Positions 33,946-45,354 of a stretch of DNA of 64,000 nt are shown here, piece by piece. Numbering within the stretch: position 1 is the stretch's first letter; each line of letters opens with the position of its first letter. Origin of the DNA: Phocaeicola plebeius DSM 17135 (GTDB lineage: Bacteria > Bacteroidota > Bacteroidia > Bacteroidales > Bacteroidaceae); contig NZ_DS990119.1 of NCBI RefSeq assembly GCF_000187895.1, forward strand, positions 62,001-126,000, written 5' to 3'. The notes beneath the pieces are model-generated. The model was not told the DNA's origin and searched no databases. It worked only from the letters and a program-made list of their open reading frames with translations. A program made the position numbers and the translations under genes.

Positions 33946-33973
33946 TATGCACATAATCCGTATTATGTTTAAT
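33946..33973 (+). other. Right provirus junction, dif-like site (attR)
   Basis: TATGCACATAA (XerC-type arm), TCCGTA (33957-33962) and TTATGTTTAAT (XerD-type arm). The last arm differs from the E. coli dif XerD arm TTATGTTAAAT at one position. From here to the tRNA terminator at 34314 (340 bp) I see no gene or clear structure. Confidence 0.75.
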
Positions 33974-34313
33974 TAGAAAAATAGCATTCTCTCCTCTTTG
34001 TTAGAAATGCGTTCAAAATTTTATAGGAGCAGGAAATTTCATTGTGGAAAGTAATTCTCGCTCTGTTTTAAAGATTATCGTATGGTGTTCTCTTTCTTCC
34101 TTAGTCTTTTGAGGGGATTTCTGTAAAAAATATTTTCAGGAAACGTTGTTCTACGTTTTTTTCTTACGGAAAATTAATAAAGAGTAAGCGATTATGTTGG
34201 CACATGGAAGAGTCTTTTTCTAGCAAATTTTACGTTGAATCGCAAATTCGCAGTTAAACTTGATAATCGGCCGAATCCCTTGGATTATGCTGTAGATAGC
34301 AAAGTTGCAGATA

Positions 34314-34347
34314 CAAAAAAAGCACCTCTTTTAAAAAGGTGCTTCTT
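34314..34347 (-). terminator. Terminator of tRNA-Arg cluster
   Basis: On the minus strand AAGCACCTTTTT/AAAAGAGGTGCTT form a stem followed by TTTTTT. It lies directly after the fourth tRNA. Confidence 0.85.
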
Positions 34348-34349
34348 TG

Positions 34350-34423
34350 TGACCGCGACAGGATTCAAACCTGTAACCGGCTGATCCGTAGTCAGCTACT
34401 CTATTCAGTTGAGCTACGCGGCC
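34350..34423 (-). tRNA. tRNA-Arg (anticodon ACG)
   Basis: 74 nt. Acceptor GGCCGCG/CGCGGTC, D arm GTAGCTCAACTGAATAGAGTAGC, anticodon stem-loop GCTGA-CTACGGA-TCAGC with ACG, T arm ACAGG-TTTGAAT-CCTGT. CCA is not encoded. Confidence 0.95.
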
Positions 34424-34449
34424 AATCGTTCAAATTTTGATTAGAAAAG

Positions 34450-34523
34450 TGACCACGACAGGATTCAAACCTGTAACCGGCTGATCCGTAGTCAGCTACT
34501 CTATTCAGTTGAGCTACGTGGCC
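34450..34523 (-). tRNA. tRNA-Arg (anticodon ACG)
   Basis: As its neighbours but with a base change on each side of the acceptor stem (GGCCACG/CGTGGTC) that keeps pairing, so the copy is under selection. Confidence 0.95.
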
Positions 34524-34553
34524 AATTATTTCTAAATCTTCAGTAGAAAATGG

Positions 34554-34627
34554 TGACCGCGACAGGATTCAAACCTGTAACCGGCTGATCCGTAGTCAGC
34601 TACTCTATTCAGTTGAGCTACGCGGCC
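34554..34627 (-). tRNA. tRNA-Arg (anticodon ACG)
   Basis: Sequence identical to the copy at 34350-34423. Confidence 0.95.
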
Positions 34628-34656
34628 AATCATTTCATTCAAACTAACAAGGAAGG

Positions 34657-34730
34657 TGACCGCGACAGGATTCAAACCTGTAACCGGCTGATCCGTAGTC
34701 AGCTACTCTATTCAGTTGAGCTACGCGGCC
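34657..34730 (-). tRNA. tRNA-Arg (anticodon ACG)
   Basis: First copy in the transcription direction; sequence identical to the copies at 34350-34423 and 34554-34627. Spacers between copies are 26-30 bp. Confidence 0.95.
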
Positions 34731-34752
34731 ATGTCCTTTTTGTTTGACGGGT

Positions 34753-34785
34753 GCAAAGGTATGGAGTTTGTACGAAACTTCCAAA
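34753..34785 (-). promoter_or_regulatory. Promoter of tRNA-Arg cluster
   Basis: On the minus strand, -33 TTTG (34785-34782) and -7 TACCTTTGC (34761-34753) are separated by 20 bp. Transcription would start about 20 bp before the first tRNA. Confidence 0.75.
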
Positions 34786-34812
34786 TATTTCTGCGATTTT
34801 TTTCAATAAAAA

Positions 34813-37119
34813 TTATTCCATAAACCGGCTTCCAAATATCTGCCAGCCTAGTGTGAGGCCTAAATTCCAGTTGTTACTCGGTGAACTATAGTGATTTAGG
34901 TAGGCACATATGGAGCCGAAAGGAAGTCTGACTACCAGATCCAGTTCGCCCATATATTCGAACTGTGAGAACACTTTTCCATAGCGTGCTTTACCACTTT
35001 CTTCCCGGATGGGGAAAATCGGTGCGAATCCATACATGCCTAGTCTTACCTGAAGCACGCTGTTGAACTGGTAGATTGGACATACACCTGCTCCTACAAA
35101 CTGATTAGCCCGGAATGCTTCGTTGTAGGTGATTCTACTGTGAGCCGTAGGTGCAAATTCTCCAGCCTGCATCATGGTAGCCCGGTAATTGTGGCTAAAG
35201 TTACGCGAAGAATAATAGGCCTTCAGGTAGGTTCCTAGCGAGAAATGAGGGTTGAGTGTATGATACTTTTCCAGTTCATAGGCTATTTGCAGCCATGATT
35301 GGATGTATTTATAGTTTTCCGTATAGGCGGGATCTTCGTTTCCTGGATAGTACCGTTCCACCCCAGTATAAATGTGTGCAGCAAGTCTTTCACGCCGTCC
35401 GGAAGTGGCAAACTGCCGGCTGTTAAGTGTATTTCCGTCCAATGCAACCGAACCGCCAAATATGGTATATTTGCTGGCGTCGCGTACGTCTGAGCTAAAG
35501 TCAATGACGTTCGTCTGGAAGTATTGGTCTTCCAACTGGCCTACCCCGATACCGAATTCTGCTTTTTGCCTGCTCAGGAAAGGCATGGATACAAACAACT
35601 TGACAAACTCTTCTTTTTGTTTGTTGAAGATCGGAGTATTTCCTTTGCTCAACAGTTTTTCCTGCTTCAGGTAGTCGAAGGTAGATAAGGAAGCAACCAG
35701 ACGATACGAAGTCGGCAACCGGGTTGGCAAGTCAATACGTCCGGATAGCTGCAAGTTGTTGTAGATTTGTCCCAGCTGTCCGTCCAATGAGAATTCCTTG
35801 GATAAATTGTTCAAGTTGTGGTAGGTGGCTCCTATATATACCTGATTGGCTCCGTTTGAGCCAACGTTTCCTCCTACTCTCAGAGAGAGGTCATCCTTCA
35901 TACGTACTTTCAAATCCAAATTAAAATCGTTTTCGTAGGGATTATATACCGCATGAGGAATAATCTCAGAAATCATATTATCGGACGACATCAGGCGGAA
36001 ATATCCTTTCCGAAGCTCTTCCAGAGAGAATGTGCCGTCTTCTTCACTGTGGAATTCCTTACGGATGTATTTTTTCTGCTGATCGTTTGCTCCATGAATG
36101 ATGATATTGCGGAAGCGGAATTCAGGCATTTTCTTTTTGAATGCCATGCGCTCCTTCTCCAGCAAGCGATAGTCCATACGGCGTGATATCCGGTTCTTGA
36201 TGGAGTCCATCAGTTCCATGGTACGCTTATAGCCGATGTCGTGGAGTTCGTCAAAACGGTTGAAGTCCATCAGGTTTACATCGTCGTATTTGAAGGTCAT
36301 CAGGATGCCCGTAGAATCGGGAACGGAGTAATCTGTTTTCTGCATGATCATGCTTTCCAGCTGTCCGATGATGTCTCCCTCCTGCGGTTTCCCGGGATTG
36401 GAACTTACCACGCTACCGATAATGATGTCCGGATGAAAATCTTCTGTCATTACATTGACCGGAAAATTGTTGTATATTCCTCCGTCATACGCCAGTACGG
36501 AATCTATTTCAATGGGTTTGAACATGCCAGGGAAACTCATGGAAGCACGTACGGCATCTCCCAAATCACCTTCCTTAAAGATGATTGGACGTTTGTTATA
36601 CACATCGGAAGCCACGCAGCGGAAAGGAATGAACAGATTGTCAAAGTTCCCCCGACAGAGCGCAGTAGCCTGTCCGAACAATTCTACGAATGCCAGGTTC
36701 ATCTGCAACGGGTCGACCACGCTGGAAGGCAGAAACTGTGTTTTTACCTTGTGCAGCGGATTTTTCAATGATACACGGATATTGATGAACTCCGGTGTAG
36801 GCGGATTCCGCTTGAAATAGTAGATGTATTTTTCCTGTATCCCTCCGGAATACCATCGCTTGAAATCTTCCGATTTGATGAGCTTTTCCATGTCGTCCGG
36901 CGAATAGCCCATGGCATACAGCGAACCGACGATGGCGCCCATGGAAGTACCCGTGACATAGTCGATGGGAATGTTGTTTTCTTCCAGTGCACGAATAATG
37001 CCGATATGTGTCAGGCCTTTTGCTCCGCCCCCACTGAGTACCAGTCCCACTTTCTGAGCCGATACAGTGGAGAAAAACAGACAGAAAAAGATCACAAGAA
37101 TGCGGTGTATATATATCAT
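34813..37119 (-). CDS. Patatin-like phospholipase fused to surface-antigen barrel (type Vd)
   Basis: 768 residues from the Met at 37119, which gives a good signal peptide (MIYIHRILVIFFCLFFSTVSA). The frame is open from 37188 but the extra 23 residues spoil the signal. The patatin domain shows the oxyanion loop GGGAKG (30-35), nucleophile GTSMG (57-61) and catalytic Asp in YDGG (212-214). A POTRA-like region (about 340-420, FRFRNIIIHGANDQQKKYIRKEF) and a C-terminal 16-stranded-type barrel follow. This is the design of PlpD-type autotransporters. Substrate unknown. Confidence 0.85.
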   Translation of the reverse strand: MIYIHRILVIFFCLFFSTVSAQKVGLVLSGGGAKGLTHIGIIRALEENNIPIDYVTGTSMGAIVGSLYAMGYSPDDMEKLIKSEDFKRWYSGGIQEKYIYYFKRNPPTPEFINIRVSLKNPLHKVKTQFLPSSVVDPLQMNLAFVELFGQATALCRGNFDNLFIPFRCVASDVYNKRPIIFKEGDLGDAVRASMSFPGMFKPIEIDSVLAYDGGIYNNFPVNVMTEDFHPDIIIGSVVSSNPGKPQEGDIIGQLESMIMQKTDYSVPDSTGILMTFKYDDVNLMDFNRFDELHDIGYKRTMELMDSIKNRISRRMDYRLLEKERMAFKKKMPEFRFRNIIIHGANDQQKKYIRKEFHSEEDGTFSLEELRKGYFRLMSSDNMISEIIPHAVYNPYENDFNLDLKVRMKDDLSLRVGGNVGSNGANQVYIGATYHNLNNLSKEFSLDGQLGQIYNNLQLSGRIDLPTRLPTSYRLVASLSTFDYLKQEKLLSKGNTPIFNKQKEEFVKLFVSMPFLSRQKAEFGIGVGQLEDQYFQTNVIDFSSDVRDASKYTIFGGSVALDGNTLNSRQFATSGRRERLAAHIYTGVERYYPGNEDPAYTENYKYIQSWLQIAYELEKYHTLNPHFSLGTYLKAYYSSRNFSHNYRATMMQAGEFAPTAHSRITYNEAFRANQFVGAGVCPIYQFNSVLQVRLGMYGFAPIFPIREESGKARYGKVFSQFEYMGELDLVVRLPFGSICAYLNHYSSPSNNWNLGLTLGWQIFGSRFME

Positions 37120-37278
37120 ATATAAATAGGCTAAGTTGTTGTACCCCAAATATAGTGATAAAAATAGACTGGGCACGCGAAATCTCATTTTTTTTCCAAC
37201 TTCGCAGATTATTTCAAAATCTTTTCAGAATTGTGTCAGACCTTTGTCACAAACAAAAGAAAAAAGGGACACTGAATT

Positions 37279-38148
37279 ATGAAGAAGTTTGTATTTTGGG
37301 CAATGATGACACTAGGTGTAGTCGGCCTGCAGAGCTGTGATAAAGATGACGATAACCACGTACAAGTTTCGGCAAACCTGCAAGAAGCTTTTGATACCCG
37401 ATACCCGAATGTATCGAGAGTGGACTGGGAACAAAAAGGTCAGTTCTATGAAGCTGAGTTTGCAGATAACGGGTATGAGAACAAAGCATGGTTTACTCCT
37501 GACGGTGTATGGGTGATGACGGAATATGACATTCCTTTTGCTCAATTACCGCAAGTTGTGCAAGATGCCTTTAAAACCGGTGCATACGCATCATGGAGAG
37601 TAGATGATGTGGACAAGATTGAGAAAACCGATGCCAGCGTGATTTACGTCATTGAAGTGGAATCGGGTGAGAAGGAATATGAACTTACCTATCTGGAAGA
37701 TGGCACGCTGATTCGTGAAGAAGCAGAATGGGGAGAACATACTCCGGTAGCTCCCGGACAGACATCGGAGGTGAAGGAGCTGGTAAAGACAAAATATCCT
37801 CAGGCTGTGATTCTGGACATTGAAGAAGAAAAAGGGGGTATCGAAGTGGAAATCCGTGACGGCGGCCGTCAGAAAGAAGTGTACTACAAACTGGCTGATG
37901 GAGTTCTTTCCTGGATACATACTACATACGAGATAGAAGAGCGCGAATACAGTACCCTTCCCGAAGGCGTACGCCAAGCTTTGGCTGATTTGTCAGGAAG
38001 CGGAATGGAGGTCGACGATGTGGATTTCTTTGAAACAGAAACCGGGAATTACTACCGTATAGAAGTGGAAGACCGTGGGGCCGACAAGTACGTTTACGTA
38101 GCCGAAAATGGGGAGATGCTTCAGATGAAACTTAAAAATTATGCTTAA
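37279..38148 (+). CDS. Lipoprotein with two PepSY-like (DUF2874) domains
   Basis: A 289-residue lipoprotein (MKKFVFWAMMTLGVVGLQSC, Cys20). Two related halves are visible: LQEAFDTRYPNVSRVDWEQKGQFYEAEF...AWFTPDGVWVMTEYDIPFAQLPQVVQDAFK and VKELVKTKYPQAVILDIEEEKGGIEVEI...YYKLADGVLSWIHTTYEIEEREYSTLPEGVRQAL, each with the TxYPxa...W/e..g.y.ve and T.y.i....LP..v..a pattern of PepSY-like proteins. Periplasmic; possible sensor or inhibitor. Confidence 0.75.
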   Translation: MKKFVFWAMMTLGVVGLQSCDKDDDNHVQVSANLQEAFDTRYPNVSRVDWEQKGQFYEAEFADNGYENKAWFTPDGVWVMTEYDIPFAQLPQVVQDAFKTGAYASWRVDDVDKIEKTDASVIYVIEVESGEKEYELTYLEDGTLIREEAEWGEHTPVAPGQTSEVKELVKTKYPQAVILDIEEEKGGIEVEIRDGGRQKEVYYKLADGVLSWIHTTYEIEEREYSTLPEGVRQALADLSGSGMEVDDVDFFETETGNYYRIEVEDRGADKYVYVAENGEMLQMKLKNYA

Positions 38149-38195
38149 AAACATAAAATATTAGACTTTTCTGAACTTTTTAGGGAAATAAACCG

Positions 38196-38290
38196 TATAT
38201 TTGCAACGGATTTCCCAGATTCACGTGGCCGGGCAGTCCTGCTGTTCCGGCCACAGAAGTAATGTTCCGGGCAGGAAATCACTGTAAGGA
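38196..38290 (+). promoter_or_regulatory. Promoter and folded leader of thioredoxin-like gene
   Basis: A -7 element TATATTTGC (38196-38204) starts a leader of about 115 nt. CGTGGCCGG (38224 on) and CCGGCCACAG pair, and GGATTTCC and GGAAATC frame this stem. No known riboswitch was recognised. Confidence 0.5.
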
Positions 38291-38326
38291 CACAGTACCG
38301 GATAGTATTAACTAAAATCAAATTAC

Positions 38327-38830
38327 ATGCTCAAAAATGTAAAGTGGTTTTTTGTTGTATTAGTATTCAGTTCCTTCATTTCTCTGTCATTTGACAAGAG
38401 AAAGACTCCCACCGAGAAACTTCCGCTTGGGGCGCAGGCTCCGGAGTTAGTGCTCGGAAAAGAAAAGCAGCCGCTCAGCCTGCAAGCCGCAAAAGGCAAT
38501 TACATCCTGCTGAGCTTTTGGGCCAGTTACGACGCCGCATCGCGTACACGCAATGCCAGACTGCACAATGTGGTTTCGGACGACGCCCGTGTTGAGATGA
38601 TTTCCATTTCATTCGACCGCTACCAGTCGGTATTCAACGCGGCGGTTCGCCAGGACGGTATCAGCGATAACGTCTATCAGGAAATGGAAGGTGAAAATTC
38701 GGAGATATTCAAGTCGTACGACCTGAAGCACGGATTCATCAATTACCTGGTGAACGACCGTGGAGCCATTGTGGCAAAGAATGTAACTTCCTCCGAACTG
38801 GCATCGCTTCTGCATCAGGCAGAAAATTGA
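38327..38830 (+). CDS. Thioredoxin-fold protein lacking cysteines
   Basis: A 167-residue protein with an N-terminal membrane or signal helix (WFFVVLVFSSFISLSF). PLGAQAPELVLGKEKQPLSLQAAKGNYILLSFWASYDAASRTRNARLHNVV is a TlpA/AhpC-like fold, but the usual CxxC site after FWA is SYDAASR and the whole protein contains no cysteine. The cis-proline loop region is also replaced (GFINYLVNDRGAIVAKNV). So it cannot do classical thiol exchange; a binding or scaffold role is likely. dapA is convergent downstream. Confidence 0.75.
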   Translation: MLKNVKWFFVVLVFSSFISLSFDKRKTPTEKLPLGAQAPELVLGKEKQPLSLQAAKGNYILLSFWASYDAASRTRNARLHNVVSDDARVEMISISFDRYQSVFNAAVRQDGISDNVYQEMEGENSEIFKSYDLKHGFINYLVNDRGAIVAKNVTSSELASLLHQAEN

Positions 38831-38873
38831 TGCCCGCCCTTTGAAGAAGATGACTTTGGATACAACAAAAAGC

Positions 38874-38926
38874 AAAGAGATTTCAAATCAGACAGGTTCT
38901 GTACAGATTTGAAATCTCTTTTTTTA
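38874..38926. terminator. Terminator between thioredoxin-like gene and dapA
   Basis: AAAGAGATTTCAAATC (38874-38889) pairs with GATTTGAAATCTCTTT (38906-38921), followed by TTTTT. Confidence 0.85.
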
Positions 38927-38958
38927 TACGGTCACGGCAGGACTCTGCCGTGATTTCT

Positions 38959-39852
38959 TTAGCATTTTATTTTCAGCTCATCCAGTATGCGGCGCATCTG
39001 CTCGTAAGTAGTGATGCGGGTAGGAACTAGCGGCAGGCGCAGACGGTTTTCAATCATTCCCATCATGCTCAGCATGGCTTTCACTCCGGCAGGGTTACCG
39101 TCGACGAACAGCAGCTTGAACAGCTCCGTAAACTGGTGATGGATGGTCAGCGCATTGTTGTAGTCGCCGGCCAGTGCCAGACGTGTCATGCGGCTGAATT
39201 CACGCGGAAAGGCATTTCCGATAACGGAGATAACGCCCACGGCTCCCAAGGTAATCAGCGGGAAGGTAATACCGTCGTCGCCCGAGATTACGTCGAAATT
39301 CTCCGGTTTGTTCTTGATGATATCGTCCATCTGTGTAATGTTGCCCGATGCTTCCTTGATAGCCACGATGTTCTTGAAGTCGCGTGCCAGACGCAAGGTT
39401 GTTTCGGCCGTCATGTTCACACCGGTACGTCCCGGCACATTGTAGAGCACTACCGGAAGATCAGTAGCTTCGGCAATAGCTTTATAGTGCTGGTAAATGC
39501 CTTCCTGTGAAGGTTTATTATAATAAGGAACGGCCACCAGTACAGCGTCCACTCCTGTGAAGTCCTCATTTTTCAGCGTGTTGAGCACCGTCTGCGTGCA
39601 GTTGCTGCTGATGCCCAGCAAAATTGGCACACGACCGTTGACGCGTTCTATCACCACTTTCTTGATTTGTCTTTTTTCTTCCTCAGTCAGTGTCGGTGTT
39701 TCCGCAGTGGTACCCAGTACACAGAGAAAATCCACCCCATTTTGTACCTGATATTCAACGAGTCGTACCAGCGCGTTATAATCCACGCTACCGTCGCTCT
39801 TGAAGGGAGTAATCAGAGCTACCCCCATTCCTTTCAGTCTTCTTACTATCAT
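38959..39852 (-). CDS. dapA: 4-hydroxy-tetrahydrodipicolinate synthase
   Basis: A 297-residue (beta/alpha)8 lyase/synthase family enzyme of lysine/diaminopimelate synthesis. It shows GVALITPFKSDGSVDYNAL, the TTAETPTL loop, YYNKPSQEGIYQHY, PVVLYNVPGRTGVNM with the catalytic Tyr and Arg, and the Schiff-base Lys in VAIKEASG. Standing alone, with a -7 element on the minus strand at 39883-39890 (TACTTTTG) upstream. Confidence 0.95.
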   Translation of the reverse strand: MIVRRLKGMGVALITPFKSDGSVDYNALVRLVEYQVQNGVDFLCVLGTTAETPTLTEEEKRQIKKVVIERVNGRVPILLGISSNCTQTVLNTLKNEDFTGVDAVLVAVPYYNKPSQEGIYQHYKAIAEATDLPVVLYNVPGRTGVNMTAETTLRLARDFKNIVAIKEASGNITQMDDIIKNKPENFDVISGDDGITFPLITLGAVGVISVIGNAFPREFSRMTRLALAGDYNNALTIHHQFTELFKLLFVDGNPAGVKAMLSMMGMIENRLRLPLVPTRITTYEQMRRILDELKIKC

Positions 39853-39965
39853 AAATGAAATATAATCACTTTAACAAGTGTACAAAAGTACGAATATTTT
39901 CAATTTAACCTATAGATTTAATCGTTTTTTTGCCTTTTATAAATAATTTGTAAAGGACTGGCACT

Positions 39966-42720
<2,755 letters not shown>

Positions 42721-42747
42721 AAGTAATAATAAAAGGAAAAACAAGGT

Positions 42748-43509
42748 ATGAGCATTTATGAAATAAGCTTCAGCCCGACAGGCGGAACAAAGAAAGTTGC
42801 CGATTTCCTGGCAAATGAATTGAGTCGGGATATTACGAATGTCGACTTGTCAAACGGTAAGGAGGATTTTCATAGATTCTCATTGACAAAGGAGGATGTA
42901 GCTATAGTGGCTGTTCCATCGTATAGCGGACGTGTTCCTTCTACTGCCGCAGAACGCATTTCGAAGATTCAGGGCAATGGAGCAAAAGCCATCATCGTGT
43001 GTGTATATGGAAACCGCGCCTATGAGGATACTTTGGTGGAGCTTCAGGACCTTGTGCAACAGGCAGGATTTTCAGTCGTGTCTGCAGTGGCAGCCATTGC
43101 AGAACATTCAATTGCTCATCGATACGCCACGAACAGACCAGACGAAAAAGACTACGAACAACTGAAAGGGTTTGCAGACAAGATTGGTGATAAACTGAAG
43201 CGAAATGATTTTACTACTCCTGCAATACCTGGCAACAGACCATACAGGAAGGCTGGAGAGGCAGGTGTCGTTCCGAAGCCTACGAAGGCGTGTACCCGAT
43301 GCGGTTTGTGTGTTGTCAGATGCCCTGTCGGAGCCATCGACCCAAGCAACCCGGCAAAAGTGAACAAAAAAGCCTGTATTTCATGCATGCGTTGCGTCTC
43401 CGTGTGTCCCCATCAGGCGAGAAAAGTGAACCGCTTGCTTCTTGCTGTCGTGAACATGATGCTGAAAAAGGCATGTACTGAACGAAAAGCATGTGAGCTG
43501 TATCTTTGA
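42748..43509 (+). CDS. EFR1-type flavodoxin-ferredoxin protein
   Basis: A 253-residue protein with a flavodoxin-like N-terminus (YEISFSPTGGTKKVADFLANEL; AVPSYSGRVPSTAAERI) and two 4Fe-4S clusters near the C-terminus (CTRCGLCVVRCPVGAI and CISCMRCVSVCPHQARK). Probably carries low-potential electrons in the cytosol; partner unknown. It is cotranscribed with trmD or separate; no promoter is evident between them. Confidence 0.85.
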   Translation: MSIYEISFSPTGGTKKVADFLANELSRDITNVDLSNGKEDFHRFSLTKEDVAIVAVPSYSGRVPSTAAERISKIQGNGAKAIIVCVYGNRAYEDTLVELQDLVQQAGFSVVSAVAAIAEHSIAHRYATNRPDEKDYEQLKGFADKIGDKLKRNDFTTPAIPGNRPYRKAGEAGVVPKPTKACTRCGLCVVRCPVGAIDPSNPAKVNKKACISCMRCVSVCPHQARKVNRLLLAVVNMMLKKACTERKACELYL

Positions 43510-43533
43510 TTTTAGATGTAAAGACTTACTTTC

Positions 43534-43640
43534 AAACGCAAGTCCGTTTCATTTAAAACGCCTTTACGTTTTAGGTAAAACGCACTTGCGTTTAAAAGAA
43601 AACGTCCTTGCGTTTTGTGACGAACGCAAGGACGTTTTTT
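43534..43640. repeat. 22-bp-period palindromic repeat cluster C
   Basis: Five near-palindromes start at 43534, 43555, 43577, 43599 and 43622 (period 21-23 bp): AAACGCAAGTCCGTTT, AAAACGCCTTTACGTTTT, AAACGCACTTGCGTTT, AAACGTCCTTGCGTTTT and GAACGCAAGGACGTTTTTTT. Same consensus as clusters B and D. It lies between convergent genes; the last unit could also serve as a terminator. Confidence 0.75.
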
Positions 43641-43674
43641 TATGCCTGTTTTCGGGCCTTGAAAAGTGTTGTTT

Positions 43675-44586
43675 TCAGACTTCCAGTGCACCGATGATGT
43701 CGCGTACGGAACTGTATCCGTGACGGTCCAGATAATCGTTGATGCCTTCGGCCACTTTCACGGTGATGGCCGGATCAATGAAGTTGGCTGTACCAATCTG
43801 GATGGCAGTGGCACCTGCCAGCAGGAATTCTACGGCATCCTTCCAGTTCATGATACCACCCAGACCTATTACCGGAATGTTTACGGCTTTAGCTACCTGC
43901 CATACCATGCGCAGGGCGATGGGTTTCACGGCAGCACCACTCATACCTCCGGTCACGGTCGACAGGATGGGACGACGCTTTTCTGCATCGATGGCCATGC
44001 CCAGCAGGGTGTTGATGAGCGACACGCTGTCGGCTCCGGCACCTTCTACGGCACGGGCAATCTCGGTGATGTCTGTCACGTTGGGCGACAGTTTTACAAT
44101 CAATGTCTTCTTGTAGACTTTACGTACGGCACTCACCACTTCGGCAGCTCCGTGAGCCGTTACACCGAAAGCCATACCTCCCTGCTTCACGTTCGGGCAG
44201 GAAATGTTCAGCTCGATGGCCGGGATGTTTTCCAGTTCGTTGATGATGGAAGCCGTCTCCGCATAGTCTTCCACCTGTGAGCCGGACACGTTTACAATCA
44301 TGTTCGTACGGATGTCCTTAATCTGCGGATAGATGTGGTCCACGAAATAATGCACGCCTTTGTTCTGCAATCCCACGGCATTGAGCATACCCATGGGTGT
44401 TTCGGCCATACGCGGGTAAGGGTTTCCTTCACGGTGGTGAAGTGTGGTTCCCTTCACGATGATACCTCCGATTCTCTCCAGGTCCACGAAGTCCTGAAAC
44501 TCCAGTCCATATCCGAATGTACCCGATGCGGTCATGACCGGGTTCGACAAGTTCAATTTACCGATGTTTACGCTTAAATCTGCCAT
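43675..44586 (-). CDS. pyrD: Dihydroorotate dehydrogenase B, catalytic subunit
   Basis: A 303-residue FMN enzyme of pyrimidine synthesis. [23 protein letters not shown] at the start, the catalytic cysteine in [23 protein letters not shown], and the FMN phosphate loop ([32 protein letters not shown]) mark class 1B. It partners with PyrK, encoded 13 bp overlapping upstream in the same operon. The nearby stop is followed by repeat cluster C. Confidence 0.95.
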   Translation of the reverse strand: MADLSVNIGKLNLSNPVMTASGTFGYGLEFQDFVDLERIGGIIVKGTTLHHREGNPYPRMAETPMGMLNAVGLQNKGVHYFVDHIYPQIKDIRTNMIVNVSGSQVEDYAETASIINELENIPAIELNISCPNVKQGGMAFGVTAHGAAEVVSAVRKVYKKTLIVKLSPNVTDITEIARAVEGAGADSVSLINTLLGMAIDAEKRRPILSTVTGGMSGAAVKPIALRMVWQVAKAVNIPVIGLGGIMNWKDAVEFLLAGATAIQIGTANFIDPAITVKVAEGINDYLDRHGYSSVRDIIGALEV

Positions 44587-45350
44587 AATAGTTTCTTTAT
44601 ATTAAATACCGGACCTTCTTTACATACGCACACATGTCCCTCGTCTGTCTTTTCCACGCAGCAGAGGCAGGCTCCGACGCCGCAGGCCATGGTGTTTTCC
44701 AGTGACACCTCGCATTCGATGCCTTCTGCCTTGGCATACTTGGCCACTGCCATCATCATGGGTTTCGGGCCGCAGGTGTAAATCATGTCAAACTTCTGTG
44801 CTTTCAGTACGCTGTGCATGGTGACGTATCCCTTTTCGCCCATGCTGCCGTCTTCGGTGGTAGTGTACACGTCGCCGAGGGCTTCAAACTGTTCCAGCTG
44901 GAGCAGGTCGTTCTTCGAGCGGGCACCCAGCAGGAAGGTGGGCTTGCATCCTTGTTTCAGGAGCGCTTCGCCCAGGTATAGCATGGGAGCCGTACCTACA
45001 CCGCCGCCCACGAGCAGCACCTTGGTGTCGGCAGAAGCCGGCATGGTGAATCCGTTGCCCAGCGGGAGCACTACGTTTACTGTATCGCCTTTCTGTACGG
45101 TAGCCAGTTTACGGGTACCGTCGCCCACGAGCTGGACGAGGAACCATACTTCGTTTTTCTCTCTATCTACGTAGTTGATGGAAATGGGGCGACGCAGGAA
45201 GGTAGTCGGCGAACCGTCCACCCGGATTTCGGCAAACTGTCCCGGAAGCATTTCGGGCAAGGGAGCCTCTTGCGTCAGCTTGATGAGAACGTAGTTCGCG
45301 TGCAGGCGAGTGTTCTCGGTGACTGTCAAATCTAAGATGTATTTCTTCAT
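44574..45350 (-). CDS. pyrK: Dihydroorotate dehydrogenase B, electron-transfer subunit
   Basis: A 258-residue FAD/2Fe-2S protein. [10 protein letters not shown] binds [24 protein letters not shown] binds NAD, and the iron-sulfur cysteines are in [37 protein letters not shown]. PyrK passes electrons from PyrD to NAD. The gene overlaps pyrD by 13 bp. Confidence 0.95.
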   Translation of the reverse strand: MKKYILDLTVTENTRLHANYVLIKLTQEAPLPEMLPGQFAEIRVDGSPTTFLRRPISINYVDREKNEVWFLVQLVGDGTRKLATVQKGDTVNVVLPLGNGFTMPASADTKVLLVGGGVGTAPMLYLGEALLKQGCKPTFLLGARSKNDLLQLEQFEALGDVYTTTEDGSMGEKGYVTMHSVLKAQKFDMIYTCGPKPMMMAVAKYAKAEGIECEVSLENTMACGVGACLCCVEKTDEGHVCVCKEGPVFNIKKLLWQI

Positions 45351-45354
45351 ATAA

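Larger units (their letters stand above)
27502..33962 (-). mobile_element. Microviridae provirus (Alpavirinae-like), about 6.46 kb
   Basis: All identifiable genes are on the minus strand in the order: two small early genes, replication initiator VP4, capsid VP1, VP3-like, VP2, and two small late genes, then a 540-nt noncoding region. Size (6455 bp between central hexamers) and gene order match single-stranded DNA microviruses integrated in Bacteroidetes. No integrase is present; the dif-like junctions point to use of host XerC/XerD. No frameshift or stop is seen in the structural genes, so the provirus may be functional. Confidence 0.9.

Noticed and set aside
27502-33962. Degraded prophage because it lacks an integrase
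   Set aside because: Integrase absence is normal for XerCD-using microviruses, and the core genes are open and full length.
38196-38290. Known riboswitch
   Set aside because: A stem is visible but none of the known riboswitch cores could be recognised by eye.
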